64,000 nt of DNA from Neonectria sp. B-13. Lineage: Eukaryota; Ascomycota; Sordariomycetes; Hypocreales; Nectriaceae. The translations under genes were made by a program, and so were the position numbers. Of this stretch, positions 33,639-44,931 are shown piece by piece. The notes under the pieces were generated by a model. It saw only the letters and a program-made list of their open reading frames with translations. It searched no databases and had not been told where the DNA came from. The stretch spans positions 558,001 through 622,000 of the forward strand of contig NOKP01000020.1 of assembly GCA_002682825.1 (NCBI GenBank), given 5' to 3'. Within the stretch, counting starts at the first letter, position 1. Each line of letters opens with the position of its first letter.

Positions 33639-36416
33639 GGCTGATGCGGGTGGCGGCGTCTGTCGACCGCAGGACGCAAGAACGAGAAGAAGCGGGAGCG
33701 GGAAGCAAGGTGCAGGATGCAGGATGCTGCCCTGAAGGTTGGAGGTTGAAGGTTGAAAGAAGCGACGTATTTGTTTAAGCTGAGACCGAAAGAGTCCGTC
33801 CGTAAGTCTGAGAGTGATAGGCTGGCGCGTAAGTGCGACGCCCGGCGGCAGGCGGAAAGGCTAAACTGGCCTTACCGGGTCGGGACTGGCATGTACCTTC
33901 TTTTTGGCTTCTCAGGGCGGGAATGGAAGGAGCGGTACTTGGGTACTTCAATCGCTGTTTGTCATCGACAAGCGACCCGACAGCCTGTGGGTGACAAGGA
34001 CAGACAAAGGAATCAGCACGAGGGAACAGGTGGATGGATGTCTGCAACGACCAAGACAATACGTTCAATAAGACGCAGATAAGACACGTTCCTCAAGGAG
34101 GGAGAGTTGCAGAGTTTCAAAAAGGCGGATGTCCAGGGAATCTTAAACCAAAGCAGAGTGACATGGGGCGAGGCTTAGAACAGGAACGGAATCAAGCCAC
34201 GTACGGAGAACGGACGTAAAGTTCATTCAGTTTCGTACGACACCCCAAAAAAGAGAGCACTACTACCGTGCTACGGGCTGCTAATTCAGGAAAAAGCCAC
34301 GCTGGCTGCTGCCGCTGCTGATGAATCAACCAACCCAAGGGGCCGCCCTCCTTCGCGTTGGTTCCCCTGCCCCGTAGTGAATTTAGGCGGTGCTATGGTC
34401 CAGTAGGCATTGAGAAGAATAGGTGACGCTGCAAGCATGATGGGTGTTCAGCACGTATCATGACTGGACGGAAATCGGTATGAATGGTACCGACGGATTA
34501 TTCCAACATGGCTACCTGGACATGCACACTGTATGCTCGCGCAAAGAGGCCACCTACTACTATCGCTGCATGAAATACGAGCAGACAGTAGCTACACAGC
34601 AACCGCAGCCAGCAAAGCCTCATCACCATCGCCACCTGATTCGCCCCCCACGAATATCAAAGGTCCCGAGCCGTTCCAGCTGAAATGTGTCCACAGCCAA
34701 GCCACCACCCTCAGTAAAAGTCGCCGGCCTAGACTGAGGCGCGCGGAAATATACTTGTAGGTAGGTGACTGACCGACCAGCAAGGGGCCCGGTTGTTCCG
34801 AAAGGCAAAAAAAAAGGGAAAATCAGCAGATGCCCACAAAGTCCGCCGGATGGTGCCGATCAGCCCAGAAACGTCCAACTCCGCAAAAGCGAAGGTTGAA
34901 GCAGATTGCCTGTTTGGGAGAGCTGCTGGGACGTCGCCGCTTTTGTAACGGAGCAACATTCAGTAGCCGATGCCTTCCTTTGTTGTTATTTTGTTCGTTT
35001 TCCAACAGAGCTGGTCAGTAACGTGCTTCGTCGACTCGGACCCGTTGAGGCGGCCTTGTGGAGAGGGTAATAGTTGGAGATTGTGAATCATGGATTGACT
35101 GGTTTTCTGAGACAGTCTTGGCGGAGTTGCCCATCCATCCACCATCCTGGCGAACATCATCTCCTACGCCCAGTTAAGCTGGAATCCGTTTCACCCCCGG
35201 TCCTCAAACACCTGGACGACTTCGTACCTAGGTACCTAATCGACGACGACGACGACGACAACAACAAACGCAGCACTCGCAATCAATCAGACCCCATTCG
35301 CCAGCCAGAGTCTCCCCTTCAGTACCTACCTAGTTCACAGCTGTGCAACTTCACACCTTAGCTCTAGGCCTCATTTTCCTTTTCTCGGCCTCCCTTGCGT
35401 CATGCCGTAGTCAGCTCATTGCTCACGTCTTCCCACGTGCCTGCCACATTTCGCCTGGTACTCGCCGGCTCATCACCCGAAGCAACGAAGCGTAGTAGGT
35501 GTCATTGCCGAGAAGTGCATATCGGGTTTGTTTTCCCTTCGTCTATGTGCTACGGGCACATTCCCACCCGACAACGTGAAACCTGCCACTTTGTGAGGCT
35601 ATTCCCAGTCCATTATCACGGGTTTTCCTTTTTCTCTCTTTCTTTCGGGCCATTCCCTCCAGCTTGGTCACATCGATTCCTTTTCCGTCCATGCAAGACT
35701 CTGCCCAACTTGCCCTCCTCGACTAGCTGCAGCAAGCCCATCCAATCCATTGGGTCCTCTCGATATTGGCCCCTCCCACTTCTTGTCTTTAAGAAAGAAC
35801 CACAAGCCACTGAACCCACTCACTCTCTTCCCTTCGCAAGTCGTCGTCAAGCCTCTGCCCCGCCGGGCACCGAATCTGAGACATCAAGAACAGTACAGGA
35901 TTCGAGAAATGGCCTCTGGACAGCCCTAGGGTACCGCCTCGCACCCGCACTTGGGTCTAGATTGGTATCCAGCCATGCTTTCACTGGCAACGGCCACTTC
36001 TCGACCCATCCCCCAGACCCAACGGTTGAGTCCATTCAGCTCGTTGTTCCGTTGCCCCCCGTCTCTCTCCAGCCCTGTTGTCCCGGGACGATCCCCCATT
36101 GGGTGTGCCATGTAGAGCCCCCAGACCTGGGAGATACAGGAAGCCTGGAGAAAACACCGGACAGGCAGCGGTAGCAAAATAAACGGCAGGAGAGCATATC
36201 GAGTCGAGCACGGGTGGGGGATATTTTTTATCGCTTTGAACCAACAAGTCTTTTTTCTTTTCTTATATCTTAACGCGTAGACCGTGAAATCGTGAGACGA
36301 CGTGGGAACCCCGTCCAAGCCTTGAGCATTTACGCCGGTGCGGGGGGCCCTTCGTGAAGTAAGGTAGGTATGTATGGTACATGTGGAAAACTTGAAGCCG
36401 TCGGGGGTGTGATCGA
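33639..36416. other. 2.8 kb intergenic, no gene seen
   Basis: This holds the ERO1 promoter on the left and the CKS1 3' flank on the right. The 780-base open frame at 35395-36174 is Ser/Pro-rich, has no domain and is not supported. A short GAC/AAC microsatellite lies at 35241-35263. Confidence 0.45.
35241..35263. repeat. GAC/AAC trinucleotide microsatellite
   Basis: About five GAC units running into three AAC units, in non-coding sequence. Confidence 0.7.
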
Positions 36417-37011
36417 TTACTGAGGTGGTTGGAAGTTGAGTGGTCGCCTGAAGGGGGGAAGTGGCGTCAGCGGCGACCTGGTTGGGCCTTGGCAGAAACA
36501 AGGGGAGGGAAGAGAGGGAGGGAAGAGGCATGCCGACTTACTTGAACAGGAGAATATGTGGCTCAGGCTCATGAACCTCGTAGTGCTCCCAGCCTAGACT
36601 CTATCGCGGGGTTAGCATTGAAGCGTCGACCGACTCGTTCGAGGAGGGCAGCTGTACCTGTGTGATGCCGATGGCTCGCCATTCCTCCTCCCACAGGAGC
36701 TTGAGAGTGCCCTTGGAGGTGTCGTGGTATTCTTTGGGGATGGCCTTGAGCATGGCCTTGGGGAGCTGGACATGACGGTATTCGTATTCGCTGTCAGAGT
36801 ATCTAGACGAGGCAGACGCCGTTAGTACCATGGCAACCTAGCCCAAGCATGGCGATGAGCCGAGCATCGGACGGGCCGAGCCCAAGACCAGGAGGTCGTA
36901 CCTGGAAGAGTAGTGGATGGAGTCAATGTATTCCTCGAGCCGGGCACGCTCCGAGTCTGACAGAGGCCGCGGAGAGGTATTCCGGCGGGTCGTGTCAATA
37001 TCCAGAGGCAT
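36417..37011 (-). CDS. CKS1: cyclin-dependent kinase regulatory subunit CKS1/suc1
   Basis: Small phospho-adaptor that binds Cdk1 and helps its multisite phosphorylation of substrates. Exons on the minus strand: 37011-36902, 36802-36658, 36600-36542 and 36447-36417, total 114 residues. The protein starts [20 protein letters not shown]. It then has [20 protein letters not shown] and the phosphate-binding/fold core [15 protein letters not shown], followed by [20 protein letters not shown] and [33 protein letters not shown] is the family fingerprint, including the hinge proline region that allows beta-strand exchange. The final exon codes for only 10 residues. Reading straight through the last donor would give a 105-residue protein ending LLFK, but family conservation of RPLNxQPP supports the spliced form. 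Confidence 0.95.
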
Positions 37012-39337
37012 GGCGGGCTACGTAGGAGGCGAAGGGACTGGCTGCGAAAGTCCAGATCCCGAATGAGAGCTGTAGAGTAGTCTGGGCGTCGAGGCACGCC
37101 AAGGAGGGGGCCGCTGCTCGCTCGATCGTGGAACCGTCGAAGGAGGGATTCGGACAAATTCTCGAGGCGAACGGACCGTGTCGAATTGCGGTTTGTTGGA
37201 CGGTGTTTGTCGAACCCAGGATCACTGGGGGAAGGTTGCCTTTAAGAGCCCTGCGCAAAAAGGTCACGCGAGATCGGCAGGAGGCTTTTCTTATTTTTTT
37301 CTTGCAACGGTTGGTTGTCCGGGGGTGTAGTGCAAGATTCGCGCGGGGGCTTTGAGGGGGTGGTTGGGACCAGAACAGGGCTAGATCTGTCGAGGAATGC
37401 GGTGCGAAGGGGGCAAGGCAGGTGAACGAACCAACACTTGCGTGCTGGGGAGTGGCACGAGAAGAAGAGAGGGAAACGGAGAGAGCTGGGGGAGAAGGAC
37501 GGAAGATGTATGAGGGTGCACGTTGAGTCGCGATGGTGTTTATGGCGGGCGGACGTGCGGGTGACGGCGGGGGAGAGAGCCAGAGCGGGGGGCCCAAGAG
37601 AGTGGAATAAATAACGGAAATGTAAACAAATGCAAATAAGAAAGGTAAATAAATCGGAACGACACACAACTGGCACACAACCACAGCGCCCACTTCACCA
37701 CCTGCCCACACACACAGCGCCTTACTCACGCACGCAGAAACACCGAAAACACACACTAGGCCTAACAGCCAAGGCACCTGCGAAATATGGGCATGGACAT
37801 GGGCCTGGGGTGGCGGCAGCATACCCACTAAAAGCCACTGAAGCCAGCGTCCTCCACCGCCCAAAAAGGCACCACCACCACTCCATCGCTGCAGCGCCGA
37901 CAGAGCCTGCACGAAGATAACAAGCAACTCCACGGCCCATCTCGACGGCTCATCTCCACCCGCCAGCCTCCACTTGACTCTGGTCTCCCACGCATTTAAT
38001 TTAGTTGGCCGAGGCGAACAAAACGAACGGCCCAACGAACTAAACAAAAAAAACACCCACGAAAGCTTGGTGAGGACACCTGATAAACCAGGGCTTGGAT
38101 CGAGGACGATCTGCGCCGTTGAACAAGCGCCTTCGGGGTCTCCAACGGCCGTCGGGTCGCTGACCCGGCCGCCTGGCGTCTGTCGATGCGCGGGCTTCTA
38201 GGGGCAGCCTTCCATTCTTTTGGGGGAGGCGGTTAGCGGGCGTCCGTGCCCCAGTTACCGGACCCATCCCTGAACAACTTAGGAAGGGGGAAGAAAAACG
38301 GTGACAGGACGGAGCGCTTTTCGACATTTCGGTGTTGGTCGGACAGAGAGAAGCACGCGCCGGTTCGTCATGACGGGCAGCAGCATGCGTTGGTACACGA
38401 ACACCCCCGTTCGTTCCCTTTTTTCCTTGTTAGAGTGCGCAGAGGGAAAGCTCAGTGGCTGTACGCAGTCCTCCCCAGCAAAGTTCGCAACTGCATGAGG
38501 GCGAACAGGTATAAAACGTTGGATATTGGGCACGTGGCTCCCACATTGTCTCAATGCAGAGAGATACATACCCGTTCCGATCCTGCCGTTTCGCTGCTTT
38601 CCCGTTTTCCCTTTACCTTCTTCCACTTCAACAATCAATGCTCTTACAACACTCGGCTACAAAGCTTGGACCGTCCATCTCCATGAAAATCCCATCAACA
38701 CGGACGGAACCTGGCTAGGTAATGCTAAGAAGACGCACCCATCACGTCATGGAATGATGTCACTTTCGGAATCCCCCCCTCGTTCGATTATCATTTGCCC
38801 ATTCCGTGTGCCTTTCTTTTTCTGCATCTGTTGCTTTTTTGCGGGGAGGAGCCACCAACGTCAACGGACGGGGGCGGACTGCTCTCATAACACGGAACCC
38901 ACCGAACTGGGCTATTTCCAACTGCGGCTCTGCGTCGTCCGGTTTGTCCATTGCCAAGTGCCATCGGACAAGCCCGCCCGGGCTTACTTTGCCATTCTGT
39001 GAAAGCCTTGCGAGCTGCAGTCCGAGAAGCTGGTGCCTGCAGCCTGCAGCAAGACCAGAAAGTGCCCCGGTTTCCGCCTCGTGTCAACTTGCCCGAGACA
39101 GGCCAACCGAGCCTTCCCGGGGCAAATCTTAGCATGGCTCCGTGCCGAATGTCTCCGGGGCGACTGTCCCCAGGTGCCGGCAAAGTAGCCTGATTGCCAA
39201 TAGCATGATATCACGTCCCAGATGATGATTCCCGGGGCCTTCTAGACCCAGCCACGATCTGGACATGGCGAGTAGGTACAGATGTAGAAGCGACTCATTG
39301 CGCGCTTTTGTTGAGTACCCAGCAGTTATGTTGGGCA
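37012..39337. other. 2.3 kb intergenic, CKS1 promoter and USB1 3' flank
   Basis: A long minus-strand open frame (36995-38056) overlaps exon 1 of CKS1 in another frame and reads as low-complexity hydrophobic/Ser/Pro sequence; it is not supported as a gene. No other coding sequence is seen. Confidence 0.5.
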
Positions 39338-40416
39338 TTACGATTCAAACAGTCTAGAACCTATGGCGTCTCTTTCCGAACCCGCCAAAGCAATATGATT
39401 CACCACATTGCCAATTTTCGCCTTGATGCCAGCAACACTAATCTCCCATGACTCACTGCGAAACTTGGCATGCTCGAATACCTGCTGTGTCTTTAGAGAC
39501 GCCTTCTCGTCGGGCTGGTCAAAAGTCCACCCAATGGAGACGTGAAATGCGTTTCCCGCTGGCCCTTTCTGGTTTCGCTGATACAGCGCCGGTTGGTCAA
39601 AGGCTGCAACGGTAGCATTGCACCGCGTTAGAAGAGCCATGAGCTCGGGGTTTGGGTTCGTCTCAGTGGCATCTTCGCCAATTGTTGATGGGCTGCTAGC
39701 TATGCGAAGGACGAGAAAGGTGCGGTTCGAGTCTGGCGATCTGAACCACACAAGCCCATTGGGGCTCACGGTGAAGGGTGCTATGGCGGTGGTACGAATG
39801 GCGTGAGTGATCTTCTCTAGAAAGCCGTCCTTGTCCGCTGTCGATAGAGACAGTGGCCGCGAGAGGCTGATATGCAAGGGGAGAGGCGACCCTAGCTCAC
39901 TAGTAAGGAAGTTGTGTAGCTCTACTTCGTCGCCCAGCTCGACTTTGATGTCATTGATGAGGTCGGCGAGCACGGCATGTTGTGCAGTAGTGGGATGCCC
40001 TGCCGCAGTTAGCTGCCTGAGCCCAAGACATGGGATGGGGCGGGAGGAGAAGACTCACATTCGACATAGAGGTGGGTTGGCCAGTTACCGACTACGTGGG
40101 GGATCTGCCGGTGGCGGCCATGATGTAGACTTGGGTCGTCAACAACGCTCTGGCGGACGGTGGATGCGTAGAGGTCATGGAATTCCGACGGCAGGGGGGG
40201 CATGTCCGAAACAGCCGTTCCAGGCTTGCTCGAGCTCGCATCGGAACCGGCGGCGTCGGCCCCGGAGGCTCCGGAGATGCCAGCGGGCGTAGCGTTCGGG
40301 GCTGCATCGGAGGGGTGGGCGGCCGGGCCAACAGCGGCCTTCCGGCGTTTGGCGGGCGGCGGTTGACGGTCAGCCTCATCGGCCTCATCGGAGGATGAAT
40401 AGTCGACAAGAGCCAT
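39338..40416 (-). CDS. USB1: U6 snRNA phosphodiesterase USB1
   Basis: Exonuclease that trims the 3' oligo(U) tail of U6 snRNA in the nucleus. Two exons (40416-40059 and 39999-39338, 59-nt intron) give 339 residues. A disordered Ala/Ser/Pro-rich N-terminus starts [16 protein letters not shown]. The two catalytic H-x-S motifs of the 2H phosphodiesterase fold are LHISLSRPL (His about 162, Ser 164) and [10 protein letters not shown] (His about 272, Ser 274). The spacing of 110 residues and the WPTHLYVEW block before the first motif are typical for the family. The start was chosen at the first ATG of the frame. Intact; no signal peptide or membrane segment. Confidence 0.93.
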
Positions 40417-42622
40417 GGGTTGCCAAATGGGTCAGGTTACGCCGTCCGAGGGGGGTGGAGGTCAAGCGGGCCAACAAGCAGCGATTGAGGGTGGTTCAAC
40501 CGATTTGGAAACCCCCTACAAGACTGATCTTTGTTGAATTGATAGGTGTTTTCCGCATTCGTGTCTCAAAGTTTGTCACTTGACAGCTAGACAGAAGGGT
40601 GGGTGGGTCGAAGACGAGAGCTCTCCGTGGACGGTGAGGGGAAAGTGACGGAGAGAACCACTCAGTCACGGCCAAGCACAAAATGTATTGTTGGAGTGGC
40701 CTGCCGTGGTGTTACGAACCGACACAATCCAATTCAAGACGCAGTGATTCCGACATGACACATATTCACCAAGCATAGGGCTGGATACTTAGCATGAAGT
40801 GCCGACAGTAGCGTATTGGTGAATGATGCAGGATCTGGTCATTGCACCAAGTCGGTGAAGGTACATAAGAGACTTGCCATCCAAAGCCTTCACGCACGGG
40901 CGATTTAGCATAAGCTGAGCTGGCAGAGGACGCAATTGTTCGCTCCCATTCATTCCGCAGGTAGCTTCCGTGAGCTGAAAGATGCACGTGGATGCTTTCG
41001 GACTGGTGCTCACGCCTCGCGAAGGCCACTATTCTGTGAAGCAGAGCGAGGCTGGGCGGCAGCGGATCATCCCACTCCACCGGAGGTGAACCGAATGATG
41101 ACGTTCCTGCAGTTGTAAAGCTTAATCAGCGTACGTCGTACAGTACTAGTAGCTTTCAATGTGTGCGCGGGCGCGTGCGTGTCCCTGGGCTTAGTTTAGG
41201 CCCTTTTGGCTCGGCTAGGGCGAGCTCCACTGGGGAGTTGACATATTCTTAGAAGTCTAGGGAGCCGGGACGTCCGTTGAAATGGAATCTACGGAATGGC
41301 CAGACCTGATCTCGGGGCTAACTAGCTATTCGTAGATGGAAGAGACACTTCTTTGGTGGCAAGGTTCGTTGAGCGTCGCATCGGTCGTGCCCAGCCCAAG
41401 GACCGGGATTGAGACGATCAGGTGACGATGGTTTTTCTTTTGGGCCTGTGACTTGTGACTCGTCGTGTTGTGGGGCAGTACTAAGAGCTGCAGAAGAAGT
41501 ACTTGCAGCTTGGTGATAGTCTGGGAGATGGATAGACCGGGTTACGGAATGACCTCAACGAGGACGCGGAATACGAGCCTCGATCAAGAAACTTCCTCAC
41601 TGCCTACGTACCTAGCCGATCGTTCCGGGGTGTGCGCTCCGAGAGCCCAAGATGCGAGAGAAAACGCCAGCGACGGGCGCATTACGAATTGATGGCGAAG
41701 TGTTCACTCGTATCGGGTACGCTGGTCGCTTGAACCCCTGCTTCGTACCTGATGAGCGAGGGCTAGAACTGGCGAGGAGTCTGCAGCCAGGAAGCCCCTC
41801 CCCCGCGAGACATGGACGGGATTGGACTAGACCAGTCCCGAGCGGCGCTGGGTGTTGTTTATGGCGCGGGCGGCGTAGTCGCGGAGCAGTAAGTGCGTGG
41901 TTGCGAGGGTGCGTGCGAGGGCGCGTGGGCCAAGTGTGATATGGCTGATGTGAAGGTGGAGGTGGAGGTGGAGAGGAAGTATCACGAGGAAGTTTGGGCC
42001 AAGCTCCAGCTTTGTGAGCTTTCCCCTGGTGGAGGATTGAGGATTGAGGGGTTGAGGGATTGGACCGACGGGAGGATTGGATGGAAGGAAGGCTGAGGAG
42101 GTGCCCTGCTCGTAGGCTGACCGTACCTGCCGTGCCGCACCTTCCCCAAAGCTATTAAGGTACTAATGGACCCGGACATCGGAGTACTACCTTCTAGCAC
42201 ATGCCTCCTTCAGGTTGCTCTTGCCTCTTTCTTCTTTAAGACCTGCAGCTCATCCCTCCCCCGTCCATCCTCCCACTCACGTTTCCCACAACCTTTGCCC
42301 ATCTGCTCCCACTGATATTTCAACCGGAGATTCTGAATCGCAGACATCTTCACTTGGTTCACCTTGAACCCCAACACGTCCCGTCACAAATCGCTGCTGG
42401 ACATCGCTAACACGCGATACCCGTCGCCCGACTTTTAACCCCGCCTCACACCGACGCCTTACACCGACGCACGCCGGCCACTGCCGACAAACCCGACACT
42501 GTTCTCCGGGCATTCCAGAACTCGACAGCCAGCAGCAAGCGAAAGTAACACGACCGATCGATCGATCTCTTCACATCTTGCTTCTGCTTCTCTGCCCAGC
42601 GTCCCATCATCCTTTCGCCACG
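40417..42622. other. 2.2 kb divergent intergenic region
   Basis: This holds the promoters of USB1 (leftward) and Pal1 (rightward). No coding sequence with a recognisable domain is seen. The stretch before Pal1 (42.2-42.6 kb) is pyrimidine-rich, as usual for fungal 5' leaders. Confidence 0.45.
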
Positions 42623-44343
42623 ATGAGGGAATCAAGCAGCGATAAACAGTGGGTGAGTCGCACAGCTTTCGTTGATCAATGCCGTATTCGACGCTGTTTT
42701 CACCTCCGTCCAACCCGTCCTCTTCTCCCCACCTCGACCAGTTTCCCTGCCCAACGTCATCTCACCCACCCGACGGTGAGAGAAACGTCAGGGACCCAGC
42801 TGGACCCTTTTTTCTTTCTCTTCCGTCGTCTTGCGTCGCGTCAATGCGGATCCCCACTTTGCCGGGATCCCTAGACCTTAGTCGCTGCCATTGGCATGTG
42901 CCAACACAGCGCCGCTGTGACAGCCAAGATGCACCGCCGCCTTGCCTCGTGGGATGGGCCTGAGTACGCGCAAGCGTGCTGGCGTCGCTCTGGAACAGCG
43001 ACTGCGCCCTGTTATTCGTCCCGTCTTTCGTCCCTGTCTTGCCCTATGCTAGTGACCATTTAACTGACTGATCCTCCCCATTCACAGGCAAAGGCCTACA
43101 TTCTTGATCCATTGAATGATCCCGAACCCAGCCAGGAAACAGGCATCTCATCGTCTCACAATCTCTCCGCCCACTTCAAGAAGATCAATCTTTCAGACTC
43201 AAGCTCTAGCTCTGCCAAGGACCAAGACAGAAGAAGCACTAGGTCAGGCAAGACGCAATCGCAGCGCAACTATCCCACCCCTCCAACCTCGGCGAGCCCT
43301 TCTCGCTCCAGCTTCCATCCATCCAATCCCTTCTCCACGCCTGGCGAATCCTCTTCTGGTTCCCCCCCAAGATCTCCTCCAAGATCCCCCCCCAGCGCTT
43401 CTCACAACTCGCGACGATACCCTCCAAACACAGCCGTTACTCGCTCGTCCAGCGCTCGAGTTCCACACATGATCCCCAAGAGGTCCGACCCTCGACACCA
43501 ACGCAGCTTCAGCACTGGTAACTGTGATATCTCTCGCAACCCGTCTGTCACCCAGCGCTTCCCCGGCGACATGACGCATCGTCCGCTTGACATCCTCCGA
43601 AAGGAAGCTCGCGCGGCCGACCGTGCGCCCCACCTTCGACGCAAGAACATTCCCCACACGGACACGATTGATGCTCTTGACACTATTGGCGGCACCTACC
43701 ATCATGGCGGACCTTTTGATGCCGCTCTGGCCAGTCGCAATCGGCTTGAGATGTACTCGCCCGTTGCCGCTGTCCACGACTCCAATATGGAAGCTATCCG
43801 TGCCACGCCTAGAGAGTACCTCGAAGACTCTCTCCGAAGGGGCAGACCTCTACAAGGCACTGCAATCATTCCCAGCGGCCACGAAGATTTCCAGGGTAAC
43901 ATCATGACATACGAAGAGGGCGCCGACCTGATGAGAGAGCCGGATGCTGCTGGTGGCGCTTACAAGCGCTGGGAAGGCATCGTGAGTTGAACCGAGTCCC
44001 GCAAACGCATCTAAACACTGACATTTTCGATCAGGTCTACCACCCTGATGACCTCAAGGGAAAGGGTCCTACTTTCGAGTATGAGAGAGATATGAAGGCG
44101 AAGAAGCGTCTGGCTCGAGGCGAACCCGCCGAGTACGAGATGCAGACCCGGGTTAATGACACTGGCCGTCCATCTTTGAGGCGCCACCACCGGAGCCAAA
44201 GCGATCATCCCGTCTCAACTCCGGCCGAGGCCTTTTCCAACGGGATCGACCTCGGGCGCCAACCCTCCACTAGTAAGCGACTGAGCGACGGTTTGAAGCG
44301 ACGTTTCGGTAGCATCCGTCGCAAGAAGGCGCAGGAGGTATAG
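42623..44343 (+). CDS. Pal1-type cell morphology protein
   Basis: Three exons (42623-42652, 43088-43981, 44035-44343) give 410 residues. Exon 1 codes only for MRESSSDKQW, followed by a 435-nt intron. Exon 2 begins AKAYILDPLNDPEPS and is largely disordered (Ser/Pro/Arg) until a conserved block at about residues 195-235: HTDTIDALDTIGGTYHHGGP followed by FDAALASRNR. That block is the Pal1 signature. A further conserved part (VYHPDDLKGKGPTFEYERD) follows the second intron, and the end is strongly basic (FGSIRRKKAQ). In S. pombe, Pal1 sits at growing tips with Sla2 and is needed for cylindrical shape; yeast relatives are endocytic coat-associated. A cortical role in growth or endocytosis is the likely function. 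No membrane segment is seen. Confidence 0.9.
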
Positions 44344-44931
44344 AGTGAAGTTCTATACATTCTCGACGTGCTGCAAACGATGACTTTCCGGAGACAGTGG
44401 GCGGTTTCTTTTTGGTGGCAACCTGGTTTTTTTGAAGGCGGACACGCCGATTTTGCGACGACTGTATACATAGAATGATTAGATGCTGACCGGACTGGCG
44501 GCGCATTCATTCCTAGGGACACGTATTTTAGGCTACTAGGAGTTTGTAGTATTTCTGACAACTGTGCGATTGAGGGCGAAATGATGGATGGATTTGATAG
44601 TATTTCGGTTTAGTCTGGAGCTTTTGGCCCTCGGGCTTATTACAAGCGGATAGATGTTAGGTTAGGAATGAACCACATGAACCACGTGAACCAACAACTA
44701 AATGCTTGAGTATTCGTAGGTATATTTTTATCTAACGGCTCGTCTGCCCTTGGTACAATTCATTGAAGAATCCAATCCATCTGCATTGTACCTTGGCTTC
44801 AATTCTGAGTCTATTGTAAACTCCATGGCAAACACTCCAACTGGTAAAGCGGCTCCATATGAACCGAACCACCTTTGCGACTCCCCGAACATCAAAACAG
44901 AACCGTCTATCGAGACTCAAAAACGATAGCT
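44344..44931. other. convergent 3' region between Pal1 and Cft1
   Basis: 3' UTRs of two genes ending toward each other; no coding sequence is seen. Confidence 0.5.

Noticed and set aside
35395..36174. 259-codon plus-strand frame
   Set aside because: Starts at a weak position, Ser/Pro/Arg-rich, no domain, and lies in a normal-looking intergenic region.
36995..38056. 353-codon minus-strand open frame upstream of CKS1
   Set aside because: It overlaps CKS1 exon 1 in another frame and reads as low-complexity hydrophobic and Ser/Pro sequence with no domain. It is probably the GC-rich promoter and leader of CKS1.
43244..43777. 177-codon minus-strand frame
   Set aside because: Antisense to the Pal1-type gene exon 2; no domain.
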